NCBI RefSeq assembly: GCF_006636205.1
Contig: NZ_VIGB01000003.1
Span: 4,516,501 to 4,580,500, forward strand
DNA length: 64,000 nucleotides
Reading direction: 5' to 3'
DNA from: Kitasatospora acidiphila
Lineage (GTDB): Bacteria > Actinomycetota > Actinomycetes > Streptomycetales > Streptomycetaceae
Positions within the stretch are counted from its first letter, which is position 1; each line of letters begins with the position of its first letter. Under the pieces are notes generated by a model. It saw only the letters and a program-made list of their open reading frames with translations. It had not been told where the DNA came from and ran no database searches. Of this stretch, positions 31,692-40,465 are shown in pieces. The translations under genes were made by a program, and so were the position numbers.

Positions 31692-33074
31692 TCAGTGCGG
31701 CTGCGGCTGCGGCTGCGGCACGGTGTCGGCGTCCGTCGGGAGCGGGTAGGCGTTCGGGTCGACGGCCCCCGGCAGACCGGTCGCCGGGCTGGCCTGGGCC
31801 GTCGGGTCCGGCATGGACGGCTGGGCTGGCGGTGCCGGCACCTGGCTGAACGGAACGCCGGGCGGAGCCTGCACCGGCGCGGTCTGGCCCATCGGCAGCG
31901 GGCTGCGGGCGCCGGTCCCGCAGCCCGCGAGGCCCTCCAAGCCGTCCGGCCGCTGGGTGGTGGGCTGGTTGCCGCCGAAGCAGTTGCTGGGGTCGGCCGC
32001 GGCCAGCACCAGGTCGACGCCGTTGCCGGTGACCCGGTTGCCCTCGACGCGGTTGTCGCTCGCCGGGTGCCCCGGCGGGTCGGTGACGACCACCCCGGCC
32101 GCCTGGTTGCCCCGGACCAGGTTGCGCTGGACGCGGTTCCCGGTGCCGCCGCCGATCCCGATGCCGATCCCGAAGCCCCCGTCCGCCTGCTCGGGCGTGT
32201 CGGCGGCGTTGTTGTCGGCGACCACGTTGCCCGCGATCACCGCGCCGTGCTGCGGGGCGAGGGCCTCCTGGTCGTTGGAGTTGACCGTGACGCCGACCCG
32301 GTTGCCCGCGACGCGGTTGCCCAGCACGGACAACCCGTCCGAGGCGTTGGTCAGTTCGATGCCGACCGCGTTGTGCTCCATGGTGTTGCCGCGCACGACG
32401 GTGTCGCAGGGCTTGCACTGGCCGACGTAGATGCCCGAGTCGGCCTGCCCGGAGGCGTAGGAGTCCTCGATCACGCCGCCGCGCGCGTCGAAGGCGTAGA
32501 TGCCGTACAGGCCGTTGTCGTACGCCGTCACCCGGGTCGCCCGGAAGCCCTGGACGGCGGGGAAGCGGGCGGTGTCCAGCGGGTTGTAGGCGGAGCCGCC
32601 GGCGCCGCGCTGCTGCAGCCGCTCGTCGGTGACGCCGGTGAACAGCACGCCGTTGGCGAGGTAGCCGTGCACGGTGAGGTTCTCGACCACCGAGCCGGCG
32701 CCGGTCACGGTGATGCCGTTGACCAGGCGCACCCCGCCGTCGAAGACCACCGCGTTGCGGTCGGTGCCGCGGAGCACCACGCGGGGCTTGGTGAGCTGCA
32801 CGCTCTCCCGGTAGGTGCCGGGGCCGATCAGCACCGTGTCGCCCTCGCGAGCGGTGGCCACCGCCTGCTGCACCGTGCGGAAGTCCTGCGGCACGCGCAG
32901 CACGGTCCCGGCCGGATGCCGCGCGTCGGCGGACGTCGAGCCCGACGAGGAGCAGCCGCAGGCTGCCATCGCCACCGAGGCGGCCAGCACCGCCAGGCGC
33001 GCCGCCGTTCCCCGGAACGCCGTCGGTCGAACTGCTGATCGGCTCAAATGGCGTTCAGGAGACAGCATTTGCAT
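31692..33074 (-). CDS. Right-handed parallel beta-helix lipoprotein (NosD-like)
   Basis: Up to 460 residues. A signal peptide with a lipobox (AMAAC, lipidated C39) precedes a ~320-residue series of short repeats with buried asparagines (VVRGNTMEHNAVGIEL; VQRNLVRGNQAAGVVV; DNRVEGNRVTGN), the pattern of PbH1/NosD right-handed beta-helices. The C-terminal ~85 residues are Pro/Gln-rich. These folds bind or cut polysaccharides or act in periplasmic copper delivery; here the function is open. The start (ATG 33074 or 33068) has no ribosome site and lies only 30 bases from the divergent DyP start, so one or both starts may be further inside. Confidence 0.8.
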   Translation of the reverse strand: MQMLSPERHLSRSAVRPTAFRGTAARLAVLAASVAMAACGCSSSGSTSADARHPAGTVLRVPQDFRTVQQAVATAREGDTVLIGPGTYRESVQLTKPRVVLRGTDRNAVVFDGGVRLVNGITVTGAGSVVENLTVHGYLANGVLFTGVTDERLQQRGAGGSAYNPLDTARFPAVQGFRATRVTAYDNGLYGIYAFDARGGVIEDSYASGQADSGIYVGQCKPCDTVVRGNTMEHNAVGIELTNASDGLSVLGNRVAGNRVGVTVNSNDQEALAPQHGAVIAGNVVADNNAADTPEQADGGFGIGIGIGGGTGNRVQRNLVRGNQAAGVVVTDPPGHPASDNRVEGNRVTGNGVDLVLAAADPSNCFGGNQPTTQRPDGLEGLAGCGTGARSPLPMGQTAPVQAPPGVPFSQVPAPPAQPSMPDPTAQASPATGLPGAVDPNAYPLPTDADTVPQPQPQPH

Positions 33075-33104
33075 GACAGGAGTTCTATCGTCTCCAATGG
33101 CAGC

Positions 33105-34316
33105 ATGCCCACCGAACCGGGAAATCCGCAGGATCCGGCCCGACCCGCCGCAACCGGTCTCGGTCGGCGAGGAGCCCTGTTCGCCGCCGGAGCGGTGCTC
33201 GCCGCAGGGGTCGGCGCGGCGGCCGACGAGCTGGCGAGGGGCGGCCGGACCCCCGGCCGCGCCGCCACCGGCGCCCCGCCGCCCGAGGCCGCGATCCCCT
33301 TCCACGGCTCCCGGCAGGCAGGTGTGACGGTGCCTCAGCAGCCGGCCACGCACCTGCTCGCCTTCGACCTCCCGCAGACCTCCGCCGCGGCCGACCGGCA
33401 GACCCTGCGCGGCGTCCTCGGCGCCCTGACCCGCACCCTCGCCACCGCGGCCTCCGACGCTCCGCCGGATCCGCGACTGCAGGGCGGCGGCACGACCCGG
33501 CTCAGCTCGCTGGTCGGCGTCGGCCCCGCCCTCGCCACCCGGCTCGGCCTCGACGTCCCCGCCGAACTGGCCGAGTTGCCGCCCTTCCCCGGCGACCGCC
33601 TCGACCCGGCGCGCGGTGGCGGCGACCTCCTGGTCCAGCTGTGCGCGGCCGACCGCTGGACCCTCACCGTCGCCGCCGAACTCGCCGGCACGGCCGCGCA
33701 CACCGCCGGCGCCGCACCCCGCTGGAGCCAGTCCGGCTTCCTGCCCCGCACCGCCCCCGGCACCACCCCGCGCAACCTGTTCGGCTTCAAGGACGGCACC
33801 GCCAACCCGGACGACGCGGCGGCCGAGCAGTGGGTCTGGGGCCCGCCCGGGGCCCACCGGAACGGCACCGTCCTGGTCTACCGCAGGATCCGGATGGACG
33901 TCGCCGGCTTCGCGGCCCTGCCCGAGGACCAGCGTGACCGGGTGATCGGCCGCCGCGCCGGCGACGGTGTCCCGCTCACCGGCACCGCCGAGCACGACGA
34001 CCCGGACATCTACGCCAAGAACCCCGACGGCTCCTACGTCATCCCCGCCACCGCCCACGTCCGTCTCACCAGCCCCCGCCTCGACGGCGGTGCCCGCATG
34101 CTCCGCCGCAGCTACAGCTACGACGACGGCCCGACCGACCGCGGCCTGCTCTTCTGCGCCTTCATGCGCGACCCGGCCCAGTTCACCCGCGTCCAGAACC
34201 GCCTGGCCGGCCGGGACGCCCTCATGCCGTTCCTCACGCACCAGGCCTCGGCCGTGGCCTACGTCCTGCCGGGCGCCGCACCCGGCGGGACGCTCGGCGA
34301 CCGGCTCTGGACGTGA
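33105..34316 (+). CDS. Tat-exported DyP-type heme peroxidase (EfeB-like)
   Basis: A 403-residue dye-decolourising peroxidase. The Tat signal is GRRGALFAAGAVLAAG (RR at about 21-22). The catalytic Asp is D230 in FGFKDGTANP; the proximal heme ligand is probably H318 in TAHVRLTSP, with a downstream Arg in MLRRSYSYDD. EfeB/DyP proteins oxidise bulky substrates or deferrochelate heme; no efeO or efeU genes are adjacent. ATG 33105 is chosen because longer frames read into the divergent gene. The stop lies in a 23-base tandem duplication (34301-34347). Confidence 0.9.
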   Translation: MPTEPGNPQDPARPAATGLGRRGALFAAGAVLAAGVGAAADELARGGRTPGRAATGAPPPEAAIPFHGSRQAGVTVPQQPATHLLAFDLPQTSAAADRQTLRGVLGALTRTLATAASDAPPDPRLQGGGTTRLSSLVGVGPALATRLGLDVPAELAELPPFPGDRLDPARGGGDLLVQLCAADRWTLTVAAELAGTAAHTAGAAPRWSQSGFLPRTAPGTTPRNLFGFKDGTANPDDAAAEQWVWGPPGAHRNGTVLVYRRIRMDVAGFAALPEDQRDRVIGRRAGDGVPLTGTAEHDDPDIYAKNPDGSYVIPATAHVRLTSPRLDGGARMLRRSYSYDDGPTDRGLLFCAFMRDPAQFTRVQNRLAGRDALMPFLTHQASAVAYVLPGAAPGGTLGDRLWT

Positions 34317-34347
34317 TGGCGGCCCGGCTCTGGACGTGACGGCGGCC
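34301..34347. repeat. Tandem duplication at the DyP 3' end
   Basis: A 23-base unit containing the stop codon (34314-34316) is repeated once with a single mismatch; the second copy also carries TGA (34337-34339). Confidence 0.85.
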
Positions 34348-34367
34348 CAACTCGGGTTCAGCTCGGC

Positions 34368-35207
34368 TCAGTCGTGCATCAGGTGGTTGAGCTCGTTGTA
34401 GTCGAGCGCGCCGGCCAGGCTCGTGTAGGTGCCGGTGGTGGCCAGTTCGGTCGCCGCTCGGCGCACGACCGCGTAGGCCGCCTCGGCGACCCAGGAGCCG
34501 AGGCTGACCCTGGCCACGCCCAGCTTCGACAACTCGGCCACGGACGGTGCACCGGGGCCGACCAGGATGTTCACCGGGGCGGGGATGCCCTCGGTCAGGT
34601 CGGCGATCACGGCCGCGTCGACGGCGCCGGGCACGAAGACTCCGGTGGCGCCGGCGTCGAGGTAGGCGCGGGCGCGGTCCAGGGTCTCCTGGAGGCGGGT
34701 CTCCTCGGAGCCGACGGCGCGCAGGTAGGTGTCCACCCGGGCGTTGATGTAGAGCGGGACGCCCGCCTGGTCCGCCGCCGAACGCGCGGCGGCGATGCGC
34801 TCGCACTGCTCGGCGACGGGACGCAGCGGGGAACTGCCGCCCGCGTGGGCGTCCTCGATGTTGATCCCGACGGCACCGGCCGCGATGACCTGGGCGACGG
34901 TTTCCGCGACCTCGCTCGCGGTGGCGCCGAAGCCGCTCTCGATGTCGGCGGTGACCGGCACGGAGACGGTGTTCACCACCCGGCGGATCAGCGCGATCGC
35001 CTCGTCGCGGTCGAGCCGGTTGCCGTCCGCGGCCCCCAGGCCCCAGGCGACCCCCGCGCTGGTGGTGGCGATGGCCCGGGCGCCGGTGGCCTCGACGAGG
35101 CGGGCGCTGGCGGCGTCCCAGGCATTCGCCAACGCGAGCGGGGCGGCGGGGTCGTGGAGGGCGTGGAACAGCTGTGCGCTGTCGTGCTGTGCGGTCATGA
35201 TCGCCAT
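34368..35207 (-). CDS. Isocitrate lyase/PEP mutase superfamily protein
   Basis: A 279-residue TIM-barrel enzyme (ICL/PEPM, oxaloacetate-decarboxylase-like). Metal-site strands ITADIESGFG-type (VTADIESGFGATASEV) and GINIEDAHAGG are clear, with INARVDTYL further on. Members include 2-methylisocitrate lyase-like and carboxyphosphonoenolpyruvate mutases; the substrate here is unknown, and no phosphonate genes are nearby. Start ATG 35207 or ATG 35198; neither has a good ribosome site. Confidence 0.9.
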   Translation of the reverse strand: MAIMTAQHDSAQLFHALHDPAAPLALANAWDAASARLVEATGARAIATTSAGVAWGLGAADGNRLDRDEAIALIRRVVNTVSVPVTADIESGFGATASEVAETVAQVIAAGAVGINIEDAHAGGSSPLRPVAEQCERIAAARSAADQAGVPLYINARVDTYLRAVGSEETRLQETLDRARAYLDAGATGVFVPGAVDAAVIADLTEGIPAPVNILVGPGAPSVAELSKLGVARVSLGSWVAEAAYAVVRRAATELATTGTYTSLAGALDYNELNHLMHD

Positions 35208-35262
35208 TAGAGCAGCGCGAATCGGCCGGACGCTGGCAGTTTTGCGACACGTACGGCGAGTG

Positions 35263-36132
35263 CTACCGCGCCAGGACCGCGGCCGGACGCAACCAGGCCT
35301 CCAGGGTGAGCAGTTCGGGGTAGCGCTCGCGGAGGGCGGTGAGGTCGGCGCGGTAGCCGTGCTCGTTCAACCAGTCGAACATGGTGGCCAGGTCCGGGGC
35401 CTGGGAGCGCAGTTCGTCGGTCGGCTGCCGGGTGAAGCGGGTCGGGATGCCGTCGGCTGCCGTGAAGACGTCGGCGATCTGACGCGGGGTCAGTTCGTCG
35501 CCGGCGATCTCCAGCCGCCGGCCGATGAACTCGGCGGGATGGGCGAAGGCGTCGGCGGCGATCCGGCCGATGTCGGCCAGGGCGATCATCTGCAGCGGGG
35601 TGTCGGCGTCCAGCGCGAGCGCAGCGGTGCGCTCGCCGTGCTCCGGCTGCGGCAGCAGATAGCGCCAGTTCTCCATGAAGAACACCGGCCGCAGCACCGT
35701 GGCGGGCACCCCGAGGGTGTCGAGGTGCGCCTCGATCGCCGCCTTGGTCTCGAAGTGCGGTACGCCGGAGAGCCGTTCGGCACCGCCGACCGAGCTGTAC
35801 ACCAGGTGCGCGACACCGGCGGCCCGGGCCGCGTCGGCGACATTGCGGCCCTGCTGGACCTCGCGATCGGGGTCGGGGTCGGTCAGGACGGCGGGCTGGA
35901 CGCTGAAGACGCCGTGCGCGCCCTGGGCCGCCGCGCGCAGCGACCCCGGGTCGTCGAGGTCGCCGGTGGCCAACTCGGCGCCGAGTGCGACGAGTTCCCC
36001 GGCTCGCGGGCTGTCCGGGTCGCGGACCAGGGCGCGCACCGCCCAGCTGGTGTCCAGCAGTCGGCGGGCGACGGCGCCGCCCTGGCCGCCGGTGGCGCCG
36101 GTGACCAAGATGACCGGCTTCTTGTCCGACAT
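35263..36132 (-). CDS. NmrA-like NAD(P)-binding oxidoreductase
   Basis: A 289-residue atypical short-chain dehydrogenase. The Rossmann motif VTGATGGQGGAVARRL (about 10-25) and NmrA-type HLVYSSVGGAERLSG and ATVLRPVFFMENW segments are visible. Such proteins sense NAD(P) redox state or reduce small carbonyls. It follows the EamA gene after only 12 bases on the same strand, so the two are likely one transcript. Confidence 0.9.
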   Translation of the reverse strand: MSDKKPVILVTGATGGQGGAVARRLLDTSWAVRALVRDPDSPRAGELVALGAELATGDLDDPGSLRAAAQGAHGVFSVQPAVLTDPDPDREVQQGRNVADAARAAGVAHLVYSSVGGAERLSGVPHFETKAAIEAHLDTLGVPATVLRPVFFMENWRYLLPQPEHGERTAALALDADTPLQMIALADIGRIAADAFAHPAEFIGRRLEIAGDELTPRQIADVFTAADGIPTRFTRQPTDELRSQAPDLATMFDWLNEHGYRADLTALRERYPELLTLEAWLRPAAVLAR

Positions 36133-36144
36133 TGCGAGTTCCTT

Positions 36145-37074
36145 TCAGCGACGGTTGAACAGCTTTGCGGGTGCGGGGAGTTGGCCCGCAACGATGGCGG
36201 CGAGCGAGATCACGAAGCCCACCAGCTGGAGCGCGCCGAGGGTCTGGCCGAGCACCACGGCGCCCAGGATCGCGGCGACCAGCGGCGAGATCAGCACCAG
36301 CACGGCCACCGAGCTGACCGGCAGGGTGGTGATGCCGCGGAACCACAGCACATAGGCGAGCAGGCCGCCGCCCAGGCTCAGCCAGAGGAAGCCCAGGGCG
36401 GCCCGCAGGGTGATCCCCGGCATCGCCCCCTCCACCAGGAAGGTGAGCGGCAGCAGGAACAGGCCCCCGGCGGTGAGCTGCCAGCCGGCGAAGGCGGTGG
36501 GGCTGGCCCCGGCAGGGCGTCCCCAGCGCTTGGTGAGCGTCACCCCGAGGGCCATCGAGGCCGCGTTGCCCAGGCCCGCCGCGATCCCCACGGGGTCGAG
36601 CGCCGCCTTCGGCCCGATCACCACCAGGCCGACGCCCAGCACGCCCGCCAGCCCCCAGGCGACCCGCCAGCCGGACAGCCGTTCGCGCAGGGCCGGCACC
36701 GCGAGCAGCGCGACGACGAGCGGCTGGACCGCCCCCAGCGTGGCGGCCACCCCGCCCGGCAGGCGCTCGGCGGCGACGAAGAGCAGCGGGAACGCCAGGC
36801 CGATGTTGAGCATGCCCAGCACCGCGGCCTTCCCCCACCAGGCGCCGCGCGGCAGCGTCCGGGTGACCAGCAGCGCGATCAGGCCGGCCGGCAGCGCCCG
36901 CATGAGTCCCGCGAGGAGCGGGTGCCCCGCCGGGAGGAGCTCGGTGGTGACGACGTAGGTGGTGCCGAAGATCACTGGGGTGATGGCGGTCAGGGCGGTG
37001 CGCCGCAGATTGCTGCGGGGAGCGTCGGGAACGCCGACGCCGCCGAGGGCTCGCTGTGCGGTTGGACTGGTCAC
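36145..37074 (-). CDS. EamA-family (DMT) transporter
   Basis: A 309-residue drug/metabolite transporter with ten hydrophobic helices in two EamA halves (first half about 27-150, second about 160-300). The start is GTG 37074. It is divergent from the LysR gene (79-base gap) and followed by the NmrA gene, a common regulator-exporter-reductase layout. Confidence 0.9.
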   Translation of the reverse strand: MTSPTAQRALGGVGVPDAPRSNLRRTALTAITPVIFGTTYVVTTELLPAGHPLLAGLMRALPAGLIALLVTRTLPRGAWWGKAAVLGMLNIGLAFPLLFVAAERLPGGVAATLGAVQPLVVALLAVPALRERLSGWRVAWGLAGVLGVGLVVIGPKAALDPVGIAAGLGNAASMALGVTLTKRWGRPAGASPTAFAGWQLTAGGLFLLPLTFLVEGAMPGITLRAALGFLWLSLGGGLLAYVLWFRGITTLPVSSVAVLVLISPLVAAILGAVVLGQTLGALQLVGFVISLAAIVAGQLPAPAKLFNRR

Positions 37075-37153
37075 GCCGTCAATCTGACGCTAGATCAATC
37101 CATGAGTCCAAGACAGGCTTTTCACTTCATCGATCTCGGATCACGATGGATCC

Positions 37154-38074
37154 ATGGAGCTCCAGCAGATGCGCTACGTGATCGCCGTGGCCGAGACCAA
37201 CAGCTTCACCAGGGCCGCCGAGCGGTGCCTGGTCGTCCAGTCCGCACTCAGCCATCAAATCGCGCGACTGGAACGGGAGTTGGGGGCCCGGCTGTTCGAG
37301 CGCACCAGCCGCCGGGTGCGGCTGACGCCGGCCGGCGCGGCGTTCCTCCCCGCCGCCCGCCAGTGCCTGGACGCCGCCGAGCGGGCGGCCGCCGAGGTCG
37401 CGGCAGCGGTGGGCGAGGTGCGCGGCCGGCTCGCGGTGGGCCTGATCCCCACCGTCGCCGCCGTCGACATCCCGGGCGCGCTGCGGGACTTCCGCCGGCG
37501 GTACCCGCAGGTGCGGGTCGGGCTGCGGGTGGGCGCCAGCGACGACCTGGTCGAGCAGGTCAAGGAGGGGGCCCTCGATGTGGCGTTCCTCGGGCTGCCC
37601 ACCACGGCGCGGCTGACGGGCGTCGCCGCCCGTGAACTCGCCCGGGACCGGCTGGTCGCGGTGGTCGCCCCGGACCATCCGCTGGCCGGCGGGCCCTCGG
37701 TCAGCCTCGGCCGGCTCGCCACCGAGGACTTCGTCGACCTGCCGGCCGGGACCGCCGGTCGGATCCAGACCGACCAGGCCTTCGCGGCCGCCGGCCTCAC
37801 CCGCGAGGTGGCCTTCGAGGTGACCACCGCGGACTTCATGGACCGGTTGGTCGGTCAGGGGCTCGGCATCGCCATGTTCCCCTCCGCCTCCGTGCACCGG
37901 CTCACCGGCGTCGCCGCCGTCGAGGTCACGGACGCGCCGGCCCGGGTCGAGTACGTCATCTGGAGCCCCGTCGGCCGCACCCCCGCGGCGGCCGCCTTCC
38001 TGGACCTCCTCGACCTGCCCGGGCCGGGTGGCAGCGCCGCTCACGCGGCTCGAGCGGCGCTCGGCACGCGGTAG
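37154..38074 (+). CDS. LysR-type transcriptional regulator
   Basis: A 306-residue activator. Residues 1-60 form the LysR winged helix (MELQQMRYVIAVAETNSFTR; SALSHQIARLERELGARLFE), and 90-295 form the substrate-binding fold. It probably regulates the divergent EamA-NmrA unit; the 79-base gap has TGAGTCCAAGACAGGC between loosely inverted ATCAAT/ATCGAT words. Its last 34 bases overlap the convergent FAD monooxygenase gene. Confidence 0.93.
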   Translation: MELQQMRYVIAVAETNSFTRAAERCLVVQSALSHQIARLERELGARLFERTSRRVRLTPAGAAFLPAARQCLDAAERAAAEVAAAVGEVRGRLAVGLIPTVAAVDIPGALRDFRRRYPQVRVGLRVGASDDLVEQVKEGALDVAFLGLPTTARLTGVAARELARDRLVAVVAPDHPLAGGPSVSLGRLATEDFVDLPAGTAGRIQTDQAFAAAGLTREVAFEVTTADFMDRLVGQGLGIAMFPSASVHRLTGVAAVEVTDAPARVEYVIWSPVGRTPAAAAFLDLLDLPGPGGSAAHAARAALGTR

Positions 38075-39264
38075 TCGGGGAGGGCGATGTTGCCGGCCTT
38101 GGCGAACTGGGCGGCCAGGATGGAGCGCATCGGCCAGCGGGTCATGGAGCGCATCGAGGCGGCGCGCAGCCGGATGGCCAGGGCGCTGGACGGGGCGTAG
38201 CCCTTGGCGCCGCCGGGCGGGAGCTCCTGGGCCTGGTCGACGTAGGGGCGCATGATGCGGTCGTAGGCGCGGAAGGCGGCGTGGTGGTCGCCGGCGGCCG
38301 CGGCCAGCTCGCCGGCCAGCACATAGGCGCCGACCAGGGCCAGGCTGGTGCCCAGTCCGGTGAGCGGGGTGGCGCAGTACCCGGCGTCGCCGAGCAGCAC
38401 GGTGCGGCCGCGCGACCAGGAGTCCAGGCGCACCTGGCCCATCGGGTCGAAGGTGAAGTCGGGCGCGGTGCGCATGGCGCGCAGCAGCGCCGGGACCTCC
38501 CAGCCGCCGACCCCGGCGAAGCGCTGGGCGAGCAGCTCGCGCTGGGCGTCGGTGTCCCTGCGGTCGTACGCGAGCGGCTCGGCGGTGCGGAAGCTGAGCG
38601 AGGCCTTGACCTCGCCGGGGAGCCGGCCGGGGCGGGCGGCGGCGACCAGGCCGCCAGGGGCGTTGAACATCTTGTACCAGCCGTCCAGTTGGAGCGGCTC
38701 GGTGGTGGTGAACCAGGCGTTGTAGAGGCTCAGCGGGCGGACCAGCTGCTGCTCCGGGCCGAAGGCCAGGCGGCGGACCACCGAGTGCAGGCCGTCGGCG
38801 CCGACCACCAGGGCGAAGCGGCGCGGGGCGGCCTTCTCGAAGGTGACGGTGACGCCGTGCTCGTCCTGCCGGAGGTCGGTGACGCTGTCGTCGAAGAGGT
38901 ACTCCACGTCGTGGCGGGTGGCCTGGTACAGCACATCGGCCAGGTCGCCGCGCAGGATCTCGATCTCGGAGATGATGCCCTCGCCGCCGAAGGCGTCCTC
39001 CGGCACGGTGGCGGTGGTCCGGCCGGCGGCGTTGACCAGGGCGAGGCCGCGTTGCTCGACGGTCCGGGCCCTGACCTGCTCCATCAGGCCCATGCGGGTG
39101 ACCACGGTGCGCCCCGCACCGCGCAGGTCCACGGTCTGGCCGCCCGGGCGCGGGGCCGGTGCGCGCTCGACCAGGGTCACGCTGAACCCGGCGCGGTGTA
39201 GCCAGTACGCAAGGGCCGGACCGGCGATGCCGCCGCCGGAGATGAGGATCTCGGTGTTCGTCAT
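38041..39264 (-). CDS. FAD-dependent monooxygenase (PHBH/TetX type)
   Basis: A 407-residue class A flavoprotein monooxygenase. The dinucleotide motif is ISGGGIAGPALAYWL (about 8-22), followed by RGDLADVLY, VVGADGLHSVVRRL and the FAD-ribityl motif LLGDAGYCATPLTGLG (about 291-306). It should hydroxylate an aromatic or polyketide-like compound, possibly detoxifying. It is divergent from the GntR-TetR fusion, whose operator repeats lie between them, so that regulator probably controls it. Confidence 0.92.
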   Translation of the reverse strand: MTNTEILISGGGIAGPALAYWLHRAGFSVTLVERAPAPRPGGQTVDLRGAGRTVVTRMGLMEQVRARTVEQRGLALVNAAGRTTATVPEDAFGGEGIISEIEILRGDLADVLYQATRHDVEYLFDDSVTDLRQDEHGVTVTFEKAAPRRFALVVGADGLHSVVRRLAFGPEQQLVRPLSLYNAWFTTTEPLQLDGWYKMFNAPGGLVAAARPGRLPGEVKASLSFRTAEPLAYDRRDTDAQRELLAQRFAGVGGWEVPALLRAMRTAPDFTFDPMGQVRLDSWSRGRTVLLGDAGYCATPLTGLGTSLALVGAYVLAGELAAAAGDHHAAFRAYDRIMRPYVDQAQELPPGGAKGYAPSSALAIRLRAASMRSMTRWPMRSILAAQFAKAGNIALPDYRVPSAARAA

Positions 39265-39293
39265 GGCAGTGAATGTACGCCGTATGCCTTGGG

Positions 39294-39432
39294 TAGTGCA
39301 ATCCCTAGAATCCAGGTAAACAAGCGAAGTCGACGCCTAGTGCACTAGTTCGGAAGAGGTGCGGTAGAGAGCTTGCACACCCCTTCGGCCTGGTGGATTA
39401 GGGTGGTGGTGCACTGCTGGGTGCACTAGTGC
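39294..39432. promoter_or_regulatory. Repeated TAGTGCA(C) operator sites
   Basis: In the 180-base divergent gap TAGTGCA-type half-sites recur: TAGTGCA 39294-39300, the perfect 12-mer palindrome CTAGTGCACTAG 39337-39348, GTGCAC 39409-39414 and GTGCACTAGTGC 39421-39432, the last one ending 12 bases before the regulator start. The pattern suits binding by the dimeric GntR-TetR protein to control both directions. Confidence 0.6.
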
Positions 39433-39444
39433 GGAGGAGAGAGC

Positions 39445-40389
39445 ATGGACGAGCCGGAGGAGCCGCGCTACCGCCGGATCGCAGCGGAGCTGCGAGGGCG
39501 CATCGAGTCGGGCGAGCTGGCGGTGGGCGACCGGGTGCCGTCGACCCGGGAGATCACCCGGCAGTGGGGGGTGGCGATGGCGACCGCCACCCGGGTGCTG
39601 ACCGAGCTGCGGCAGACCGGCTTGGTGCGCGCGGTGCCGGGAGTGGGCACGGTGGTCGCGGCCAGGCCCAAGGAGCCGGCCCCGCAGGTGCCCGCCGGGC
39701 CGTCCCCGCGCCCCGCGCGGCGGGGTGCCCCGGAGGGTGCGCTGACTCCGGAGCGGATCATCGTCGCCGCCATCGCGATCGCCGACCAGGAGGGGCTCGC
39801 CGCGGCCTCGATGCGCCGGGTGGCGGCCGAGTTGGGGGTGGCGACCATGTCGCTCTACCGCCATGTCGCGGACAAGGAGGGCCTGTTGGCGCAGATGATG
39901 GACCAGGTCTTCAGAGAGCGGCCGCTGCCCGCCGACCCGCCACCGGGCTGGCGGGAGCGGCTCGAAATCCTCGCCCGGATGATGTGGGCGATGTTCCACC
40001 GCCACCCCTGGCTGGCGTCGGCCTTGTCGGTGACCCGGCCGCAGCCGGTCGCCGGTGCGATCCCCTACAGCGAGTGGGCGCTGGCCGCCCTGGCCGACCA
40101 GGGGCTCGACCTGGGCACGGCCTTCAGCGCCCACCTGATGCTCTTCAACCACATCCGGGGGACGGCGCTCAACGTCGAGGCGGAGCTGGAGGCACAGGCG
40201 CACAGCGGCATCGACAACGAGGAGTGGATGGACAGCCACGAGCCCGCGTTGCACGCGATCCTGGCCGGCGGGGACTTCCCGCTGATGACCCGACTCACCA
40301 CCGAGGGCTATGACTTCCACCTGGACGCCCTCTTCGAGTTCGGCCTGCAGCGGCTCCTGGACGGCATCGCGGTGCTGATGGAGCGCTGA
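39445..40389 (+). CDS. Regulator with GntR winged helix fused to TetR domain
   Basis: A 314-residue protein with two DNA-binding domains: a GntR-type winged helix (about 8-75: RYRRIAAELRGRIESGEL, then VPSTREITRQWGVA) and a TetR helix-turn-helix (about 100-145: PERIIVAAIAIADQEGL, then MSLYRHVADKEGLL) with a TetR C-terminal ligand domain (about 165-310). This tandem arrangement is known in streptomycetes. GGAGGAGAG lies just before ATG 39445. It probably represses itself and the divergent monooxygenase. Confidence 0.92.
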   Translation: MDEPEEPRYRRIAAELRGRIESGELAVGDRVPSTREITRQWGVAMATATRVLTELRQTGLVRAVPGVGTVVAARPKEPAPQVPAGPSPRPARRGAPEGALTPERIIVAAIAIADQEGLAAASMRRVAAELGVATMSLYRHVADKEGLLAQMMDQVFRERPLPADPPPGWRERLEILARMMWAMFHRHPWLASALSVTRPQPVAGAIPYSEWALAALADQGLDLGTAFSAHLMLFNHIRGTALNVEAELEAQAHSGIDNEEWMDSHEPALHAILAGGDFPLMTRLTTEGYDFHLDALFEFGLQRLLDGIAVLMER

Positions 40390-40465
40390 AACCAGGTGCG
40401 CCCCCGGCACCGGGGGCGGGAGACTCTCCCCCCGGCCTGCTGGGAGCGGAGAGGGAGGCGGACCG

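Noticed and set aside
34368..35207. Phosphonate biosynthesis start enzyme
   Set aside because: The ICL/PEP-mutase family is broad and no phosphonopyruvate decarboxylase or other phosphonate gene is nearby.
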